From Streptomyces sp. NBC_00178 (GTDB lineage Bacteria > Actinomycetota > Actinomycetes > Streptomycetales > Streptomycetaceae): a stretch of 64,000 nt of DNA. The stretch spans positions 3,176,001 to 3,240,000 of the forward strand of contig NZ_CP108143.1 of assembly GCF_036206005.1 (NCBI RefSeq), given 5' to 3'. Numbering within the stretch: the stretch's first letter is position 1; each line of letters opens with the position of its first letter. Below, piece after piece: positions 1 to 8,161 of this stretch. The notes under the pieces were generated by a model that was given only the letters and a program-made list of their open reading frames with translations, searched no databases and had not been told where the DNA came from. Both the position numbers and the translations under genes were made by a program.

Positions 1-1737
1 GATGACGGCCTGGTTGGCGGTGACGATGTAGCCGCGCTTCGGGTTGTACTCGTAGGGCAGCTCGTCGAAGGGGATGGGGTCCTTCTCCCAGCCGTAGTCC
101 GACGTCCAGCCGGGCCTGGGGCGCGTGCCGTCGTCGCCCTTGAGGCGGACCGGGATCCTGCCCGGCGCCTGGTAGCCGATGTTGCCCTTGGTGTCCGCGT
201 AGAGGAGGTTCTGCGAGGGCACCTCGAAGTGGGCGGCCGCCTTGCGGAAGCTCGTGAAGTCCTTGGCCCGGTTGATCTCGAAGACCGCGTCCATGGAGTG
301 ACCGGCCTTCAGCGCCGTCCACTTCAGTGCGACCGCGTACCCGTCAGCGCGGTCGGGCGCGGAGTTGTCGACGGGGGCCTTCTTGCCGACCTTCTTCAGC
401 TCGTTGCTGCGGTCGGAGAGGAGGGGGCCGTTGTTGGTCTCGCGGACGGTGATCTTCCTGCTCTTGCCGCCGGCGACCTTGATGGTCTCCTCGCGGCTCT
501 CGAAGGGCACGGTCTTGCCGTCGTACTGGTAGCCGTCGGCGGAGACCTTCTCCAGGAAGAGGTCGGTGACGTCGGCACCGAGGTTCGTGAAGCCCCAGGC
601 GATGTCCTGGTTGTGGCCGATGATCACACCGGGCATCCCGGAGAACGTGTAGCCCGCCGTGTCGTACTGGCAGGTCTCCGAGACCTGCCGGCAGTGCAGC
701 CCCATCTGGTACCAGAGCGAGGGCAGCTGCGGTGCCAGGTGCGGGTCGTTGGCCAGCAGCGGCTTCCCGGTCGTCGTGTACTTGCCGGACACCACCCAGG
801 AGTTCGACCCGATGCCGTTGCCGTTCGGTCCGAGCAGCGCCGGGATCTCGTCGAGGGTGTCGGAGAGCGCGGAGAGCTGTGTGGTCACACCCTCGGTCGC
901 GCCCTGCGCGGTCTGGGACCCGATGCCGTCCGACGGCTCGGCCTTCGGGTCGAACTTCCCCGTGACCGGGTCGATGGCGCCCTCGTCGACGATCGGCTTG
1001 TTCTTCTTGTACGGGTAGTCCGGGTAGAGGTCCTTGATCTCCTTGTCGCTGAGCCTGCTGGTCATCAGCGAGCGGTCGATCTCGTCCTGCATGTTGCCGC
1101 GCAGGTCCCAGGCCATCGCCTTCAGCCACGCGACGGAGTCGACCGGGGTCCACTCGGTGGGCTTGTAGTCGTTGGTCAGCCCGAGCGCGGCGTACTCGAC
1201 GGAGAGGTCCTTGCCGTCCTTGCCCGCCAGGTAGGCGTTCACGCCGTCCGCGTAGGCCTGGAGGTTCTTCTTCGTGTCCTCGCCCAGCTTTGTGTCGTAC
1301 TCCTCCTGCGCGACCTTGCGCCAGCCCAGCGTGCGCAGGAAGGAGTCGGTCTCGACCTGCCCGGCGCCGAACATCTCGGAGAGCCGCCCCGACGTCATGT
1401 GACGGCGTACGTCCATCTCCCAGAAGCGGTCCTGGGCCTGGACGAAGCCCTGGGCGCGGAAGAGGTCGCTGTCGGTGTCCGCGTAGATCTGCGGGATCCC
1501 GTAGTCGTCGCGTTTGACGTCGACGTCACCGGACAGGCCCTTGAGATCGATCGACCCGGTGGTCTGCGGGTAGGAGGCACGGACCGTGGAGACGGACCAG
1601 AACGCGCCGTAGCCGACACCCGCGACGAGCGCCAGCACCAGGACGATCACGAGCAGGCGGGCGCGTCGCCCCTTCTTCTTCCCACCGGCCGGCTTCGTAT
1701 CGACAGGCTGGGGAGGCGCGGTTGTGTTGGCGGGCAT
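1..1737 (-). CDS. Penicillin acylase family protein (C-terminus beyond window)
   Basis: Ntn-hydrolase of the penicillin amidase family, which hydrolyses amide bonds of acylated substrates (beta-lactams, acyl-homoserine lactones or unknown amides). The ATG at 1735-1737 begins a Lys/Arg-rich cytoplasmic tail followed by one hydrophobic segment (about residues 27-50), so the enzyme should be membrane-anchored and face outward. The autoprocessing junction is visible as GSNSW near residue 310, with the catalytic Ser after Gly, followed by the family signature ANDPHL. The reading frame is open to base 1, so the beta-subunit is incomplete here. It is divergent from the antiporter gene at 1954. Family assignment is firm; the substrate is unknown. 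Confidence 0.9.
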   Translation of the reverse strand, partial: MPANTTAPPQPVDTKPAGGKKKGRRARLLVIVLVLALVAGVGYGAFWSVSTVRASYPQTTGSIDLKGLSGDVDVKRDDYGIPQIYADTDSDLFRAQGFVQAQDRFWEMDVRRHMTSGRLSEMFGAGQVETDSFLRTLGWRKVAQEEYDTKLGEDTKKNLQAYADGVNAYLAGKDGKDLSVEYAALGLTNDYKPTEWTPVDSVAWLKAMAWDLRGNMQDEIDRSLMTSRLSDKEIKDLYPDYPYKKNKPIVDEGAIDPVTGKFDPKAEPSDGIGSQTAQGATEGVTTQLSALSDTLDEIPALLGPNGNGIGSNSWVVSGKYTTTGKPLLANDPHLAPQLPSLWYQMGLHCRQVSETCQYDTAGYTFSGMPGVIIGHNQDIAWGFTNLGADVTDLFLEKVSADGYQYDGKTVPFESREETIKVAGGKSRKITVRETNNGPLLSDRSNELKKVGKKAPVDNSAPDRADGYAVALKWTALKAGHSMDAVFEINRAKDFTSFRKAAAHFEVPSQNLLYADTKGNIGYQAPGRIPVRLKGDDGTRPRPGWTSDYGWEKDPIPFDELPYEYNPKRGYIVTANQAVI

Positions 1738-1953
1738 CGCTGTCCTTCGAGGGGCAGGGTGGTCCTGGGCGTGCTGGAGCAACCATAGGCGCCCCGCAGA
1801 AGCCACTCGGACGCGGTATGGGGATGCATCCGTTTGCGCATCGCTCGCACGGACACTCGAAGGCGTCAAGAAAGCGTTAAAGATTAGGTAAGGTAACGAA
1901 GTAGTGGCCGCCGGAGGCCGATCCGGAAGGCGCACGCAGGGAAGGAACGGACC

Positions 1954-3567
1954 CTGACTGTCCACGCGCTCAACGAACTTCTGCTCGTCTGCTCGGTCGT
2001 GCTGCTGGTCGCCGTCGCGGCCGTACGCATCTCGTCCCGCAGCGGGCTCCCCAGCCTGCTCCTGTACCTCGGCATCGGTATCGCCATAGGTCAGGACGGC
2101 TTCTTCGACGTCAAGTTCGACAACGCCGAGCTGACCCAGGTGATCGGCTACGCCGCCCTGGTCGTCATCCTGGCCGAGGGCGGTCTGGGCACGAAGTGGA
2201 AAGAAGTGAAACCCGCGCTGCCGGCCGCCGCCGTGCTGTCGACGGTCGGCGTGGGCATCAGCGTGGGCGTCACCGCGAGCGCGGCGCACTACCTCGTCGG
2301 CCTCGACTGGCGGCAGGCGCTGATCATCGGTGCCGTCGTCTCCTCCACCGACGCGGCGGCCGTCTTCTCCGTGCTGCGCAGGGTCCCGCTCCCGTCACGG
2401 ATCACCGGTGTCCTGGAAGCCGAATCCGGCTTCAACGACGCCCCCGTGGTCATCCTGGTGGTGGCTTTCTCGACCGCCGGCCCGGTGGAGCACTGGTACG
2501 TACTCGTCGGCGAGATAGCCCTGGAGCTGGCGATCGGCGCGGCCATCGGCCTCGCGGTCGGCTGGCTCGGCTCCTTCGGGCTGCGCCACGTGGCGCTCCC
2601 CGCCTCCGGCCTCTACCCGATCGCCGTGATGGCGATCGCGGTGACGGCGTACGCGGCCGGTGCCATGGCCCACGGCAGCGGGTTCCTGGCCGTCTACCTG
2701 GCCGCGATGGTCCTCGGCAACTCCAAGCTCCCGCACTGGCCTGCCACCCGCGGCTTCGCGGACGGGCTCGGCTGGCTCGCGCAGATCGGCATGTTCGTCC
2801 TGCTCGGCCTGCTGGTCACCCCGCACGACCTCGTCGACGACTTCTGGCCCGCCGTGGTCGTGGGACTGGTCCTGACGGCGGTCGCCAGACCGCTGTCCGT
2901 CTTCATCAGCCTGGCGCCCTTCCGGCTGCCACGGCGCGAGAAGGCGCTGATGTCCTGGGCCGGGCTGCGCGGAGCCGTCCCCATCATCCTGGCGACCATC
3001 CCCATGGTGTCCGGTATCGAGGGCAGCACCCGGGTCTTCAACATCGTCTTCGTGCTGGTCATCGTCTACACGCTCATCCAGGGCCCGACCCTGCCGTGGC
3101 TGGCGAAGGCCCTGAAGATCGCCGAGGACCCCTCGGAGACCGCGGACCTCGGCATCGAGTCCGCCCCCCTGGAACGGCTGCGCGGCCATCTGCTTTCGGT
3201 CGCGGTGCCCGGCAAGTCCAAGATGCACGGCGTGGAGGTCGCGGAGCTCCGGCTGCCGGCGGGAGCCGCCGTCACCCTCGTCGTACGGGACGAGAAGAGC
3301 TTCGTCCCCGCGCCCTCGACCGTGCTGCGCCGGGGGGACGAACTGCTCGTGGTCGCCACCGACCCGGTGCGCGACGCCACGGAGGCACGGCTGCGCGCGG
3401 TCGGCGAGGGCGGCAAGCTGGCCGGCTGGCTCGGGACGGACGGCGTCGACCGCCGGAACAGCGGCTCCGGGGAGGTGCCGCACCTCGCCAAACTCGCCAA
3501 GAGGCTCGGCATGAGCGATGACGACCGGCGGGGTGAGCGTGCGGGCGGGCGACGGCCCCACCGCTGA
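1954..3567 (+). CDS. Potassium/proton antiporter, CPA1 type with TrkA-C domain
   Basis: Monovalent cation/proton antiporter (NhaP2/CvrA-like) with about 12 membrane segments in the first 400 residues, followed by a cytoplasmic TrkA-C (RCK-C) domain at about 410-490 that usually senses a ligand. The first GTG lies at 1999, but the frame reads back through the conserved N-terminus TVHALNELLLVCS to a CTG at 1954. That CTG is preceded by AAGGA (1943-1947) at good spacing, so I chose it. Length is then 537 aa. It lies alone, divergent from the penicillin acylase gene. In several bacteria such TrkA-C antiporters bind cyclic di-AMP; nothing in the sequence proves that here. Confidence 0.87.
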   Translation: MTVHALNELLLVCSVVLLVAVAAVRISSRSGLPSLLLYLGIGIAIGQDGFFDVKFDNAELTQVIGYAALVVILAEGGLGTKWKEVKPALPAAAVLSTVGVGISVGVTASAAHYLVGLDWRQALIIGAVVSSTDAAAVFSVLRRVPLPSRITGVLEAESGFNDAPVVILVVAFSTAGPVEHWYVLVGEIALELAIGAAIGLAVGWLGSFGLRHVALPASGLYPIAVMAIAVTAYAAGAMAHGSGFLAVYLAAMVLGNSKLPHWPATRGFADGLGWLAQIGMFVLLGLLVTPHDLVDDFWPAVVVGLVLTAVARPLSVFISLAPFRLPRREKALMSWAGLRGAVPIILATIPMVSGIEGSTRVFNIVFVLVIVYTLIQGPTLPWLAKALKIAEDPSETADLGIESAPLERLRGHLLSVAVPGKSKMHGVEVAELRLPAGAAVTLVVRDEKSFVPAPSTVLRRGDELLVVATDPVRDATEARLRAVGEGGKLAGWLGTDGVDRRNSGSGEVPHLAKLAKRLGMSDDDRRGERAGGRRPHR

Positions 3568-3599
3568 TCGGAGGCCGACTCGGCGCATCCGCGGGCATT

Positions 3600-3850
3600 C
3601 ACAGGTCCACCGGTGCGGAAACCTGTAAGATGAAGGACTGGATCTCATGATCCACATGATTCGAACGTGATCGACCTACTCTGATCCAACTCTGATCGAC
3701 CAACTCTGCCTGATGCAGAGCTGGCGCGACCGTATGGCGGTCGTGGCGCCTTCGCCTCTGGAGCGAGCGCCCGGCATCTACCGCAGCCCGCGCGAAGAGG
3801 ACAGCTCTCGGCAGCCCCCGTGAGCCCCCGCACCCAGGTGCGGGGGCCGT
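3600..3850 (+). other. Structured, less GC-rich intergenic region upstream of the MFS gene
   Basis: About 320 bases between 3567 and 3892 have no convincing gene. Bases 3610-3720 are clearly poorer in GC than the surroundings and contain repeated ATGATC/CTGATC and CAACTCTG words. They are followed by a hairpin around 3722-3750 and by a strong one with 11-base arms at 3824-3834 and 3837-3847, 45 bases before the MFS start. The layout fits a small RNA ending in a terminator, or an attenuator in the MFS leader. Neither can be proven from sequence. Confidence 0.35.
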
Positions 3851-3891
3851 ATCCGGGAGCACGGCCACCAGGCGGCAGAAAGGCATGGACC

Positions 3892-5172
3892 GTGGCGTCC
3901 ACGGTCTCCGACCGCCCCGGTTACGGGCAGTTGCTGCGCACCCCGCGTGCGTGGACCTTCCTCCTTCCGGGCTTCGCCGCCCGGCAGCCCTTCGCGATGC
4001 TGACCATCGGCATCGTCCTCCTGGTCCAGCACACCACCGGCTCGTTCGGCAGTGCGGGCACGGTGGCCGCCGTCTCCGGCGTCTCGATGGCCCTGTTCGC
4101 CCCCCAGAGCGGCCGGCTGGCCGACCGCTTCGGCCAGCGCGTCGTGCTCCTGCCCGGCGTCGTCGTGCACGCGGCCTCCGTCGGCGCGCTCACCGCACTC
4201 GCCCTGGCGGACGCTCCGCTGTGGGCGCTGGCCCTCGCGGCCGTGCCCACCGGGGCGTCCGTCCCGCAGGTGGGTCCCATGGTGCGGGCCCGCTGGGCCG
4301 CTCTGCTGGGCGCCGCCCCGGGGCGTCCCGCCTCGCCGCTGATGGCGACGGCCGCCGCCTTCGAGTCGGTGACGGACGAGTTCACCTTCGTCGTCGGCCC
4401 CGTGCTCGCGACGGCGCTGTGCACCGGCGTGCACCCGGCGGCCGGACTGGTCGCGGAGGCGGCTCTGACGCTGTTCGGCGGCATCCTGTTCGCCGCCCAG
4501 CGATCCACCCAGCCCGTGCCGCAGGACACCGCGACGGCGGCGGAACCGCACCGCTCGGCGCTCTCCGTGCCCGGCGTGCGCGTCCTCGCGGCCGCTTTCC
4601 TCGGCATCGGCGCGGTCTTCGGCGGCATGCAGGTCTCCCTGACGGCGTTCTCCGAGGAGATCGGCCGTCCGGGCGTGAACGGCCTCCTGTACGGCGTCTT
4701 CGCGGCCGGCAACATGCTGGCCGGCATCGCCTGCGGGGCGATCGCCTGGAAGAGCAGCCCGCGCCGCCGGCTGATCGTCGGATACGTGGCACTGACGCTG
4801 ACCGCGTCCGGGCTCTGGGCCGTGCACTCGGCCCCCCTGCTGGCGGGGCTCGGGCTGCTCGTCGGACTGTGCATCGCACCGGCCCTGATCAGCGGCTACA
4901 CGCTGGTCGAGGCACTGGTCCCGGCCTCGGCCAGGACCGAGGCCTTCACCTGGCTCACCGGCGCCGTGGCGCTCGGCCAGGCGGCCGCCGTCACCGTGGC
5001 CGGGCGGCTCGCCGACGCCCACGGCGCGAGCACGGGTTTCCTGGTCCCCCTGGCCGGTACGGCACTGGCCCTGGTGACCCTGCTGGCCCTGCGGACACGG
5101 CTGACACCGCGGTCCCCGGGACGCACGGTGGCGCGTGGGATCGGTCACCGCGAGCCGGTCACGGTGGACTGA
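3892..5172 (+). CDS. MFS transporter
   Basis: Twelve-segment major facilitator protein of 426 aa, of the kind usually annotated as drug or sugar efflux in Streptomyces. The MFS motif A is seen as GRLADRFGQR after the second hydrophobic segment. The GTG at 3892 is preferred because AGAAAGG (3878-3884) precedes it; an upstream in-frame GTG at 3820 would add a Pro/Arg-rich, non-hydrophobic stretch lying across the hairpin. Substrate cannot be inferred. It ends 66 bases before the fmdB-like gene, but that gene has its own promoter signals, so the two are probably separate units. Confidence 0.85.
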   Translation: MASTVSDRPGYGQLLRTPRAWTFLLPGFAARQPFAMLTIGIVLLVQHTTGSFGSAGTVAAVSGVSMALFAPQSGRLADRFGQRVVLLPGVVVHAASVGALTALALADAPLWALALAAVPTGASVPQVGPMVRARWAALLGAAPGRPASPLMATAAAFESVTDEFTFVVGPVLATALCTGVHPAAGLVAEAALTLFGGILFAAQRSTQPVPQDTATAAEPHRSALSVPGVRVLAAAFLGIGAVFGGMQVSLTAFSEEIGRPGVNGLLYGVFAAGNMLAGIACGAIAWKSSPRRRLIVGYVALTLTASGLWAVHSAPLLAGLGLLVGLCIAPALISGYTLVEALVPASARTEAFTWLTGAVALGQAAAVTVAGRLADAHGASTGFLVPLAGTALALVTLLALRTRLTPRSPGRTVARGIGHREPVTVD

Positions 5173-5178
5173 TCGCTC

Positions 5179-5204
5179 GGAATACGTCAGTATGGAACGT
5201 CGTT
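5179..5204 (+). promoter_or_regulatory. Sigma-R-type promoter of the FmdB gene
   Basis: GGAAT at 5179-5183 and GTT at 5202-5204 are separated by exactly 18 bases, which matches the Streptomyces sigma-R (SigR, thiol-oxidative stress) consensus GGAAT-N18-GTT. The GTT overlaps the left arm of the CIRCE-like element. The site lies 35 bases before the FmdB start codon. Assignment is by consensus only. Confidence 0.6.
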
Positions 5205-5229
5205 AGCACTCACTGAGTGAGAGTGCCAG
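5203..5229 (+). promoter_or_regulatory. CIRCE-like HrcA operator
   Basis: The left arm TTAGCACTC (5203-5211) is an exact CIRCE half-site. After a 9-base spacer the right arm GAGTGCCAG (5221-5229) matches seven of nine positions of GAGTGCTAA. CIRCE is the operator of the heat-shock repressor HrcA, normally found before groES/groEL and dnaK operons. Here it covers the transcription-start and ribosome-binding region of the FmdB gene. Confidence 0.6.
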
Positions 5230-5238
5230 GAGGAGCAA

Positions 5239-5595
5239 GTGCCGACCTATCAGTACCAGTGCACCGAATGCGGCGAAGGCCTCGAGGCGGTGCAGAAGTT
5301 CACCGATGATGCCCTGACCGTGTGCCCGAACTGCGAAGGACGCCTCAAGAAGGTGTTCTCGGCGGTCGGCATCGTCTTCAAGGGTTCCGGTTTCTACCGG
5401 AACGACAGCCGCGGCTCCTCGTCGAGCAGCACGCCGTCCACGTCCACGGCCAAGGCGTCCGGGTCGACCGGGACGTCGAGTGGATCGTCCTCGGCGACGT
5501 CCGGCTCGGAATCGAAGCCGGCTGCTGCGGCGTCGTCCTCGGCGTCCTCCTCGGCTTCGGCGTCCTCGTCGTCGAGCGGTACGTCGGCGGCCTGA
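5239..5595 (+). CDS. FmdB family zinc-ribbon protein
   Basis: Small (118 aa) protein starting with the FmdB/CxxC_CXXC_SSSS zinc-ribbon: MPTYQYQCTECG with a second CPNC knuckle, followed by the conserved KGSGFYRND segment. The remaining half is a Ser/Thr/Ala-rich low-complexity tail, as in actinobacterial members. The family is named after a putative regulator of formamidase but its role is unresolved. GTG start with a strong AGGAGG-type site (5229-5236). Upstream are sigma-R-like and CIRCE-like elements, suggesting stress induction; a perfect terminator follows at 5634. Confidence 0.88.
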   Translation: MPTYQYQCTECGEGLEAVQKFTDDALTVCPNCEGRLKKVFSAVGIVFKGSGFYRNDSRGSSSSSTPSTSTAKASGSTGTSSGSSSATSGSESKPAAAASSSASSSASASSSSSGTSAA

Positions 5596-5633
5596 TCCGA
5601 CGGCGCCCGCGCCACGCGCACACCACACGTTTC

Positions 5634-5670
5634 ACAGGGACCCCGCCGACCGGCTCGGCGGGGTCCCTGT
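5634..5670 (+). terminator. Perfect hairpin after the FmdB gene
   Basis: Arms 5634-5649 and 5655-5670 are exact 16-base complements around a CCGGC loop. There is no U-tract, as is common in Streptomyces. It separates the FmdB gene from the phosphorylase gene. Confidence 0.75.
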
Positions 5671-5696
5671 CGTGCGTACCCCGTTAGTGTGACCGC

Positions 5697-6545
5697 ATGG
5701 TCAACGCAGACACGGCTACAGCGGACATCGGCGTCATCGGCGGCTCGGGGCTCTACTCCTTCCTGGAGAACGTGACCGAGGTCCGGGTGGACACCCCGTA
5801 CGGAGCGCCGAGCGACTCCCTTTTCCTGGGCGAGATCGCGGGCCGCCGGGTGGCGTTCCTCCCCCGCCACGGCCGCGGCCACCACCTGCCTCCGCACCGC
5901 ATCAACTACCGCGCCAACCTCTGGGCCCTGCGCTCCGTGGGGGTACGCCAGGTGCTCGGCCCCTGCGCCGTCGGCGGACTGGTCCCGGAGTACGGACCGG
6001 GCACCCTGCTCGTGCCGGACCAGCTGGTCGACCGCACCAAGAACCGCACCCAGACCTTCTACGACGGCGAGGTTCGGGCGGACGGGGCCCGGCCGAACGT
6101 CGTGCACCTCGGTTTCGCCGACCCGTACTGCCCGCAGGGACGCAAGGCCGCCCTCGCCGCGGCACGCGGGCGCGACTGGGAACCCGTCGACGGCGGCACA
6201 CTCGTCGTGGTCGAGGGGCCCCGCTTCTCGACCCGCGCCGAGTCGCGCTGGCACGCGGCGATGGGCTGGTCCGTCGTCGGCATGACGGGGCATCCGGAAG
6301 CGGTGCTCGCCCGCGAACTGGGCCTCTGCTACACGACGACGACGCTGGTCACGGACCTCGACGCGGGCGCCGAGGCCGGTGAGGGCGTGAGCCACGCGGA
6401 GGTCCTGAAGGTGTTCGCGGCCAACGTGGACCGGCTGCGCACGGTGCTCTTCGACGCGGTGGCGGCCCTCCCCGCGACCGAGGACCGCGCCTGCGTCTGC
6501 GTGCACGCGCTGGACGGGCTCGACACGGGCATCGAGCTGCCTTAG
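5697..6545 (+). CDS. mtnP: S-methyl-5'-thioadenosine phosphorylase
   Basis: Phosphorolysis of 5'-methylthioadenosine to adenine and 5-methylthioribose-1-phosphate in purine and methionine salvage. The 282-aa protein shows the purine nucleoside phosphorylase type-2 fold: IGVIGGSGLY near the N-terminus (phosphate-binding Gly/Ser), RHGRGH at about residue 60, and the DQLVDRT stretch at about 104-112. The central MTGHPEA motif follows VEGPRFSTRAE. The ATG is 27 bases after the terminator, so the promoter must be very close or lie upstream of the hairpin. The related inosine/guanosine enzymes are an alternative that key-residue comparison would settle. Confidence 0.88.
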   Translation: MVNADTATADIGVIGGSGLYSFLENVTEVRVDTPYGAPSDSLFLGEIAGRRVAFLPRHGRGHHLPPHRINYRANLWALRSVGVRQVLGPCAVGGLVPEYGPGTLLVPDQLVDRTKNRTQTFYDGEVRADGARPNVVHLGFADPYCPQGRKAALAAARGRDWEPVDGGTLVVVEGPRFSTRAESRWHAAMGWSVVGMTGHPEAVLARELGLCYTTTTLVTDLDAGAEAGEGVSHAEVLKVFAANVDRLRTVLFDAVAALPATEDRACVCVHALDGLDTGIELP

Positions 6546-6599
6546 CAGGGGGTTGCTGCCTTAGCAGGGGGTTGGGCGGGTCGCGGCTCGGCCGGGGGT

Positions 6600-6800
6600 G
6601 CCGGTCCCGCGCCTCCGCGGGCCGGCACCTCCGCGGGCCGGCACCTCCGCGGGCCGGCGCCTCCGCGGGTCCGCTCGACCGCGGGTCCGTGCCTCCGAGG
6701 GTCCACGCCTCTGCAGGAGCGCCTCCGCAGGTCGGCGCTTCCGCGGGCCGACACCTCCGCGGGTCCGCTCGACCGCGCGGTGCGGTCCTGGGCCTCCGCA
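6600..6800. repeat. Degenerate GC-rich repeat (CCTCCGCGGGCCGG units)
   Basis: At least ten imperfect copies of a 13-17-base unit related to CCTCCGCGGGCCGGCA lie between about 6600 and 6800 in the 630-base gap after mtnP. Long open frames cross this region on both strands, but they are Arg/Pro/Gly-rich artefacts of the repeat and have no recognisable domain. Confidence 0.7.
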
Positions 6801-6885
6801 GGCCGGCTCGCCGCAGCCGCACGGTTCCACGTGGCCATGACCCGCGACCGCCCCGCGTCCGGGGCGGCAAGCGTGCAACGGGGTC

Positions 6886-6975
6886 GGTCCTGGCCGCAAC
6901 GATGCAGGTGGGCAGCCCGGCAACCGTTCGGGCGGGTCCTGGCCGCAACGGTTCAGGTGGGCTAGGCCGGCAACC
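6886..6975. repeat. Two imperfect 40-bp direct repeats
   Basis: Copies at 6886-6925 and 6935-6975 begin with GGTCCTGGCCGCAACG and end with CCGGCAACC. They differ by a few bases and one insertion and are separated by nine bases. No gene is seen here. Confidence 0.7.
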
Positions 6976-7009
6976 TGACGCCTCGGCGCCAACTCCTGTG
7001 GGTGGCCGC

Positions 7010-7054
7010 GATTTCCACATCGCTCGGGTTGTCCACAGGGCCGAGCGGGAAATC
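7010..7054. promoter_or_regulatory. Bulged inverted repeat enclosing a DnaA-box-like sequence
   Basis: Arms GATTTCC (7010-7016) and CGCTCGG (7021-7027) pair with CCGAGCG (7041-7047) and GGAAATC (7048-7054), leaving a four-base bulge. The 13-base loop contains TTGTCCACA (7029-7037), the preferred Streptomyces DnaA-box sequence. A second short hairpin follows at 7052-7068. It lies about 120 bases upstream of the SAF-protein gene. Confidence 0.4.
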
Positions 7055-7175
7055 CACCGGCGGTGGATCGTGAGGGAAGTCGGGCGGGCACTCCGCCGGG
7101 CTCCCCTCACGGTCGTCCGCGTGGGCTCCCTCGCGGGCGTCGCGCGGACTTCCCACACGTCAGGTGGTGTTGGCC

Positions 7176-7739
7176 ATGTTCCCGTCGGTCCCCGATACGC
7201 GTCCCGCGCTCCCCGCCCCCTGCGGCATTCCGCCCTTCGCACCCCTGCGCGTGCGCGGCGGCGGCAGGAGACGCATCCGGCGGGCGTTGCGCGCGAGGCG
7301 CAGGGCGTTCGCGGTGGGGTTCGCGCTGGCTTCGGCCGTCCTCGCCGCGTCGCAACTGGGCGGGGACAGGGGAGCCGCGGCGACCGCCGGAGCGGCTCAG
7401 CCGGAGCCGGAGCGGCGACGGGCCGTCCGGCTCGTGTCCGCACCGGTGCGGATCGCCGACGCGGCGACGGTCGCCCTGCTGCGCCCCGGGGACCGCGTCG
7501 ACGTCATCGCGGCGCGCGGCGGGGACGCCGAGGCCGAGGTGGTGGCCCGCGATGTGCGCGTGGCGCAGGTGCCGCACGGAGCAGGCGCGGGGCGGCCGTC
7601 GGACCGGGGCGTGGACGACGTGCCGGGCGGGGACGGGGGCGCCCTGGTGGTCCTGTCCGTCGGACGGGATACCGCGAAGGCCCTGGCCGGGGCCGGGGCC
7701 GTGGGCCGGCTCGCGGTGGCGGTGACCCATGCCCGGTAG
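7176..7739 (+). CDS. SAF-domain (CpaB/RcpC-like) protein
   Basis: A 187-aa protein with a Pro/Arg-rich cytoplasmic N-terminus, one hydrophobic segment (about residues 38-55, AVGFALASAVLAAS) and an extracytoplasmic part. That part contains a SAF-like motif, VRIADAATVALLRPGDRVDV, seen in Flp-pilus CpaB/RcpC proteins. No other pilus gene is in the window, so a pilus role is doubtful. ATG 7176 is preferred (AGGTGG at 7162-7167, spacing 8); GTGs at 7164 and 7167 are in frame. Confidence 0.65.
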   Translation: MFPSVPDTRPALPAPCGIPPFAPLRVRGGGRRRIRRALRARRRAFAVGFALASAVLAASQLGGDRGAAATAGAAQPEPERRRAVRLVSAPVRIADAATVALLRPGDRVDVIAARGGDAEAEVVARDVRVAQVPHGAGAGRPSDRGVDDVPGGDGGALVVLSVGRDTAKALAGAGAVGRLAVAVTHAR

Positions 7740-7911
7740 GCACGGAATCGCAGGACCTCACGCGACGGGCGTACCCGGCTGGGGACCCCCGGCGAGCGGC
7801 GCGGGTCCCTCCCACCGCGTCATGCCCGGGGGAAGCGACACCTGGTCCGGTCCGGCCGTGGCCCGCGAGCCCGGTGCGGCGGCTTCATCCCGGCGGTGCG
7901 GCGAGCCGTGC

Positions 7912-8139
7912 TCAGATGTGGTGGGGCGGCTTCTCGTCGAGGAAGCGCGCGAGGTCGGCGGCGCTGTCACCGGCGGGAGCCCGCTCGCCCCACCCCCGGT
8001 CCGTGTCGTCCGAGGACTGCCGGTCCAGCGGATCGTCGAAGATCAGAGCCGGCGGCTTGGGCCGGGGCTCCCGCGGCGGCTGTTCCTGCGACTGCCGCGG
8101 CTTCGCTTCTCGCGGTCCGGAGGTGGGGGCGGTACTCAT
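7912..8139 (-). CDS. Small conserved hypothetical protein, last gene of the Mo-enzyme operon
   Basis: A 75-aa hydrophilic protein, Pro/Arg-rich at the start, then acidic (DDPLDRQSSDDTDRG) and ending DLARFLDEKPPHHI. It has no membrane segment, no signal peptide and no domain I recognise. It starts 23 bases after the preceding gene on the same strand and probably shares its transcript. The conserved-looking acidic C-terminal half is the reason to keep it as a real gene. Confidence 0.6.
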   Translation of the reverse strand: MSTAPTSGPREAKPRQSQEQPPREPRPKPPALIFDDPLDRQSSDDTDRGWGERAPAGDSAADLARFLDEKPPHHI

Positions 8140-8161
8140 ACGTCCAGGGTACGGCGGACGC

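Noticed and set aside
229..1788. Plus-strand frame of 519 codons
   Set aside because: Antisense to the penicillin acylase gene, whose GSNSW and ANDPHL motifs are on the minus strand.
1885..1910. Iron-box-like TTAGGTAAGG before the antiporter gene
   Set aside because: Only the left half resembles the consensus, the right half does not, and the gene has no link to iron.
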